Assembly (NCBI GenBank): GCA_017502065.1
Contig: JAFVVU010000207.1
Coordinates: 1 to 6,581, forward strand
DNA from: Clostridia bacterium
GTDB taxonomy: Bacteria > Bacillota > Clostridia > RUG12999
Direction of reading: 5' to 3'
Length of the DNA: 6,581 nt
The notes under the pieces were generated by a model. That model saw only the letters and a program-made list of their open reading frames with translations. It was not told the DNA's origin and made no database searches. Position 1 is the stretch's first letter; each line of letters starts with the position of its first letter. A program made the position numbers and the translations under genes. This document shows positions 6,503 to 6,581 of the stretch, in pieces.

Positions 6503-6581
6503 ATGTTGAAAGGAAAATTCAAGGTAACTTTGCTTGTGGACTTTATCTGCTGGAGTATAAGCTATTTTCTGACAGTGTTCC
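6503..6581 (+). CDS. Start of a gene with a membrane-like N-terminus, 3' end outside window
   Basis: An open frame starts at ATG 6503, 9 nt after a clear ribosome binding site, and continues to the window end with 26 full codons. The visible protein begins MLKGKFKVTLLVDFICW and continues ISYFLTVF: a short basic N-terminus followed by a hydrophobic segment. This resembles the first membrane helix of several integral membrane families. Membrane-anchored nucleotide-sugar epimerase/dehydratases of the CapD/FlaA1 type start in a similar way (basic residues, then a helix containing an Asp), but 26 residues are too few to name it. It has its own predicted promoter and a leader of about 110 nt, so it is probably a new transcription unit separate from the genes upstream. 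Confidence 0.6.
   Translation, partial: MLKGKFKVTLLVDFICWSISYFLTVF

Overview
The window reads as part of a low-to-moderate GC Clostridia-type (Bacillota) chromosome, with every supported gene on the + strand. The evidence is the Bacillus/Clostridia-style order mltG - trmR - U32 (trhP-like), AGGAG-type ribosome binding sites, tightly packed genes, and homology patterns such as the ESCATVIY variant in MltG. TGA acts as a normal stop in this genome, because trmR ends on TGA at its expected family length. I found no CRISPR array, insertion sequence, phage gene, tRNA or rRNA.

Region 1 (1-600) is the C-terminal part of an MltG/YceG endolytic murein transglycosylase, cut by the window edge. An in-frame TGA (76-78) splits it a few codons before the conserved LEGYLFPDTY block, so the gene looks broken by one nonsense change or carries a sequence error. 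Region 2 (612-2505) holds two enzymes expected to act one after the other on the wobble uridine of tRNA. The U32-family protein (TrhP-like) would hydroxylate U34 to ho5U, and the TrmR-like O-methyltransferase would methylate it to mo5U. Their reading frames overlap.

Region 3 (2509-4664) is a galT-galK pair of the Leloir galactose pathway. GalK makes galactose-1-phosphate and GalT exchanges it with UDP-glucose. The galT start is 3 nt after the U32 stop, and galT and galK share one base (TAATG). No galE or galM is present. Region 4 (4686-6365) is an ABC exporter half-transporter of unknown substrate that follows galK after 21 nt. All of these genes could lie on one transcript whose promoter is upstream of the window.

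Region 5 (6366-6502) is the only real intergenic gap. It holds a good extended -10 promoter overlapping the ABC stop codon, a pair of mutually exclusive AT-rich inverted repeats, a second weaker promoter candidate, and a ribosome binding site for a new gene that runs off the window end (6503 onward). That gene's N-terminus is membrane-like.

Overall this is mostly ordinary housekeeping and sugar-metabolism DNA. I do not see a new biological system. The points most worth checking are the interrupted mltG, a His-to-Tyr change at a GalT iron-site position, and the structured leader at the 3' end.
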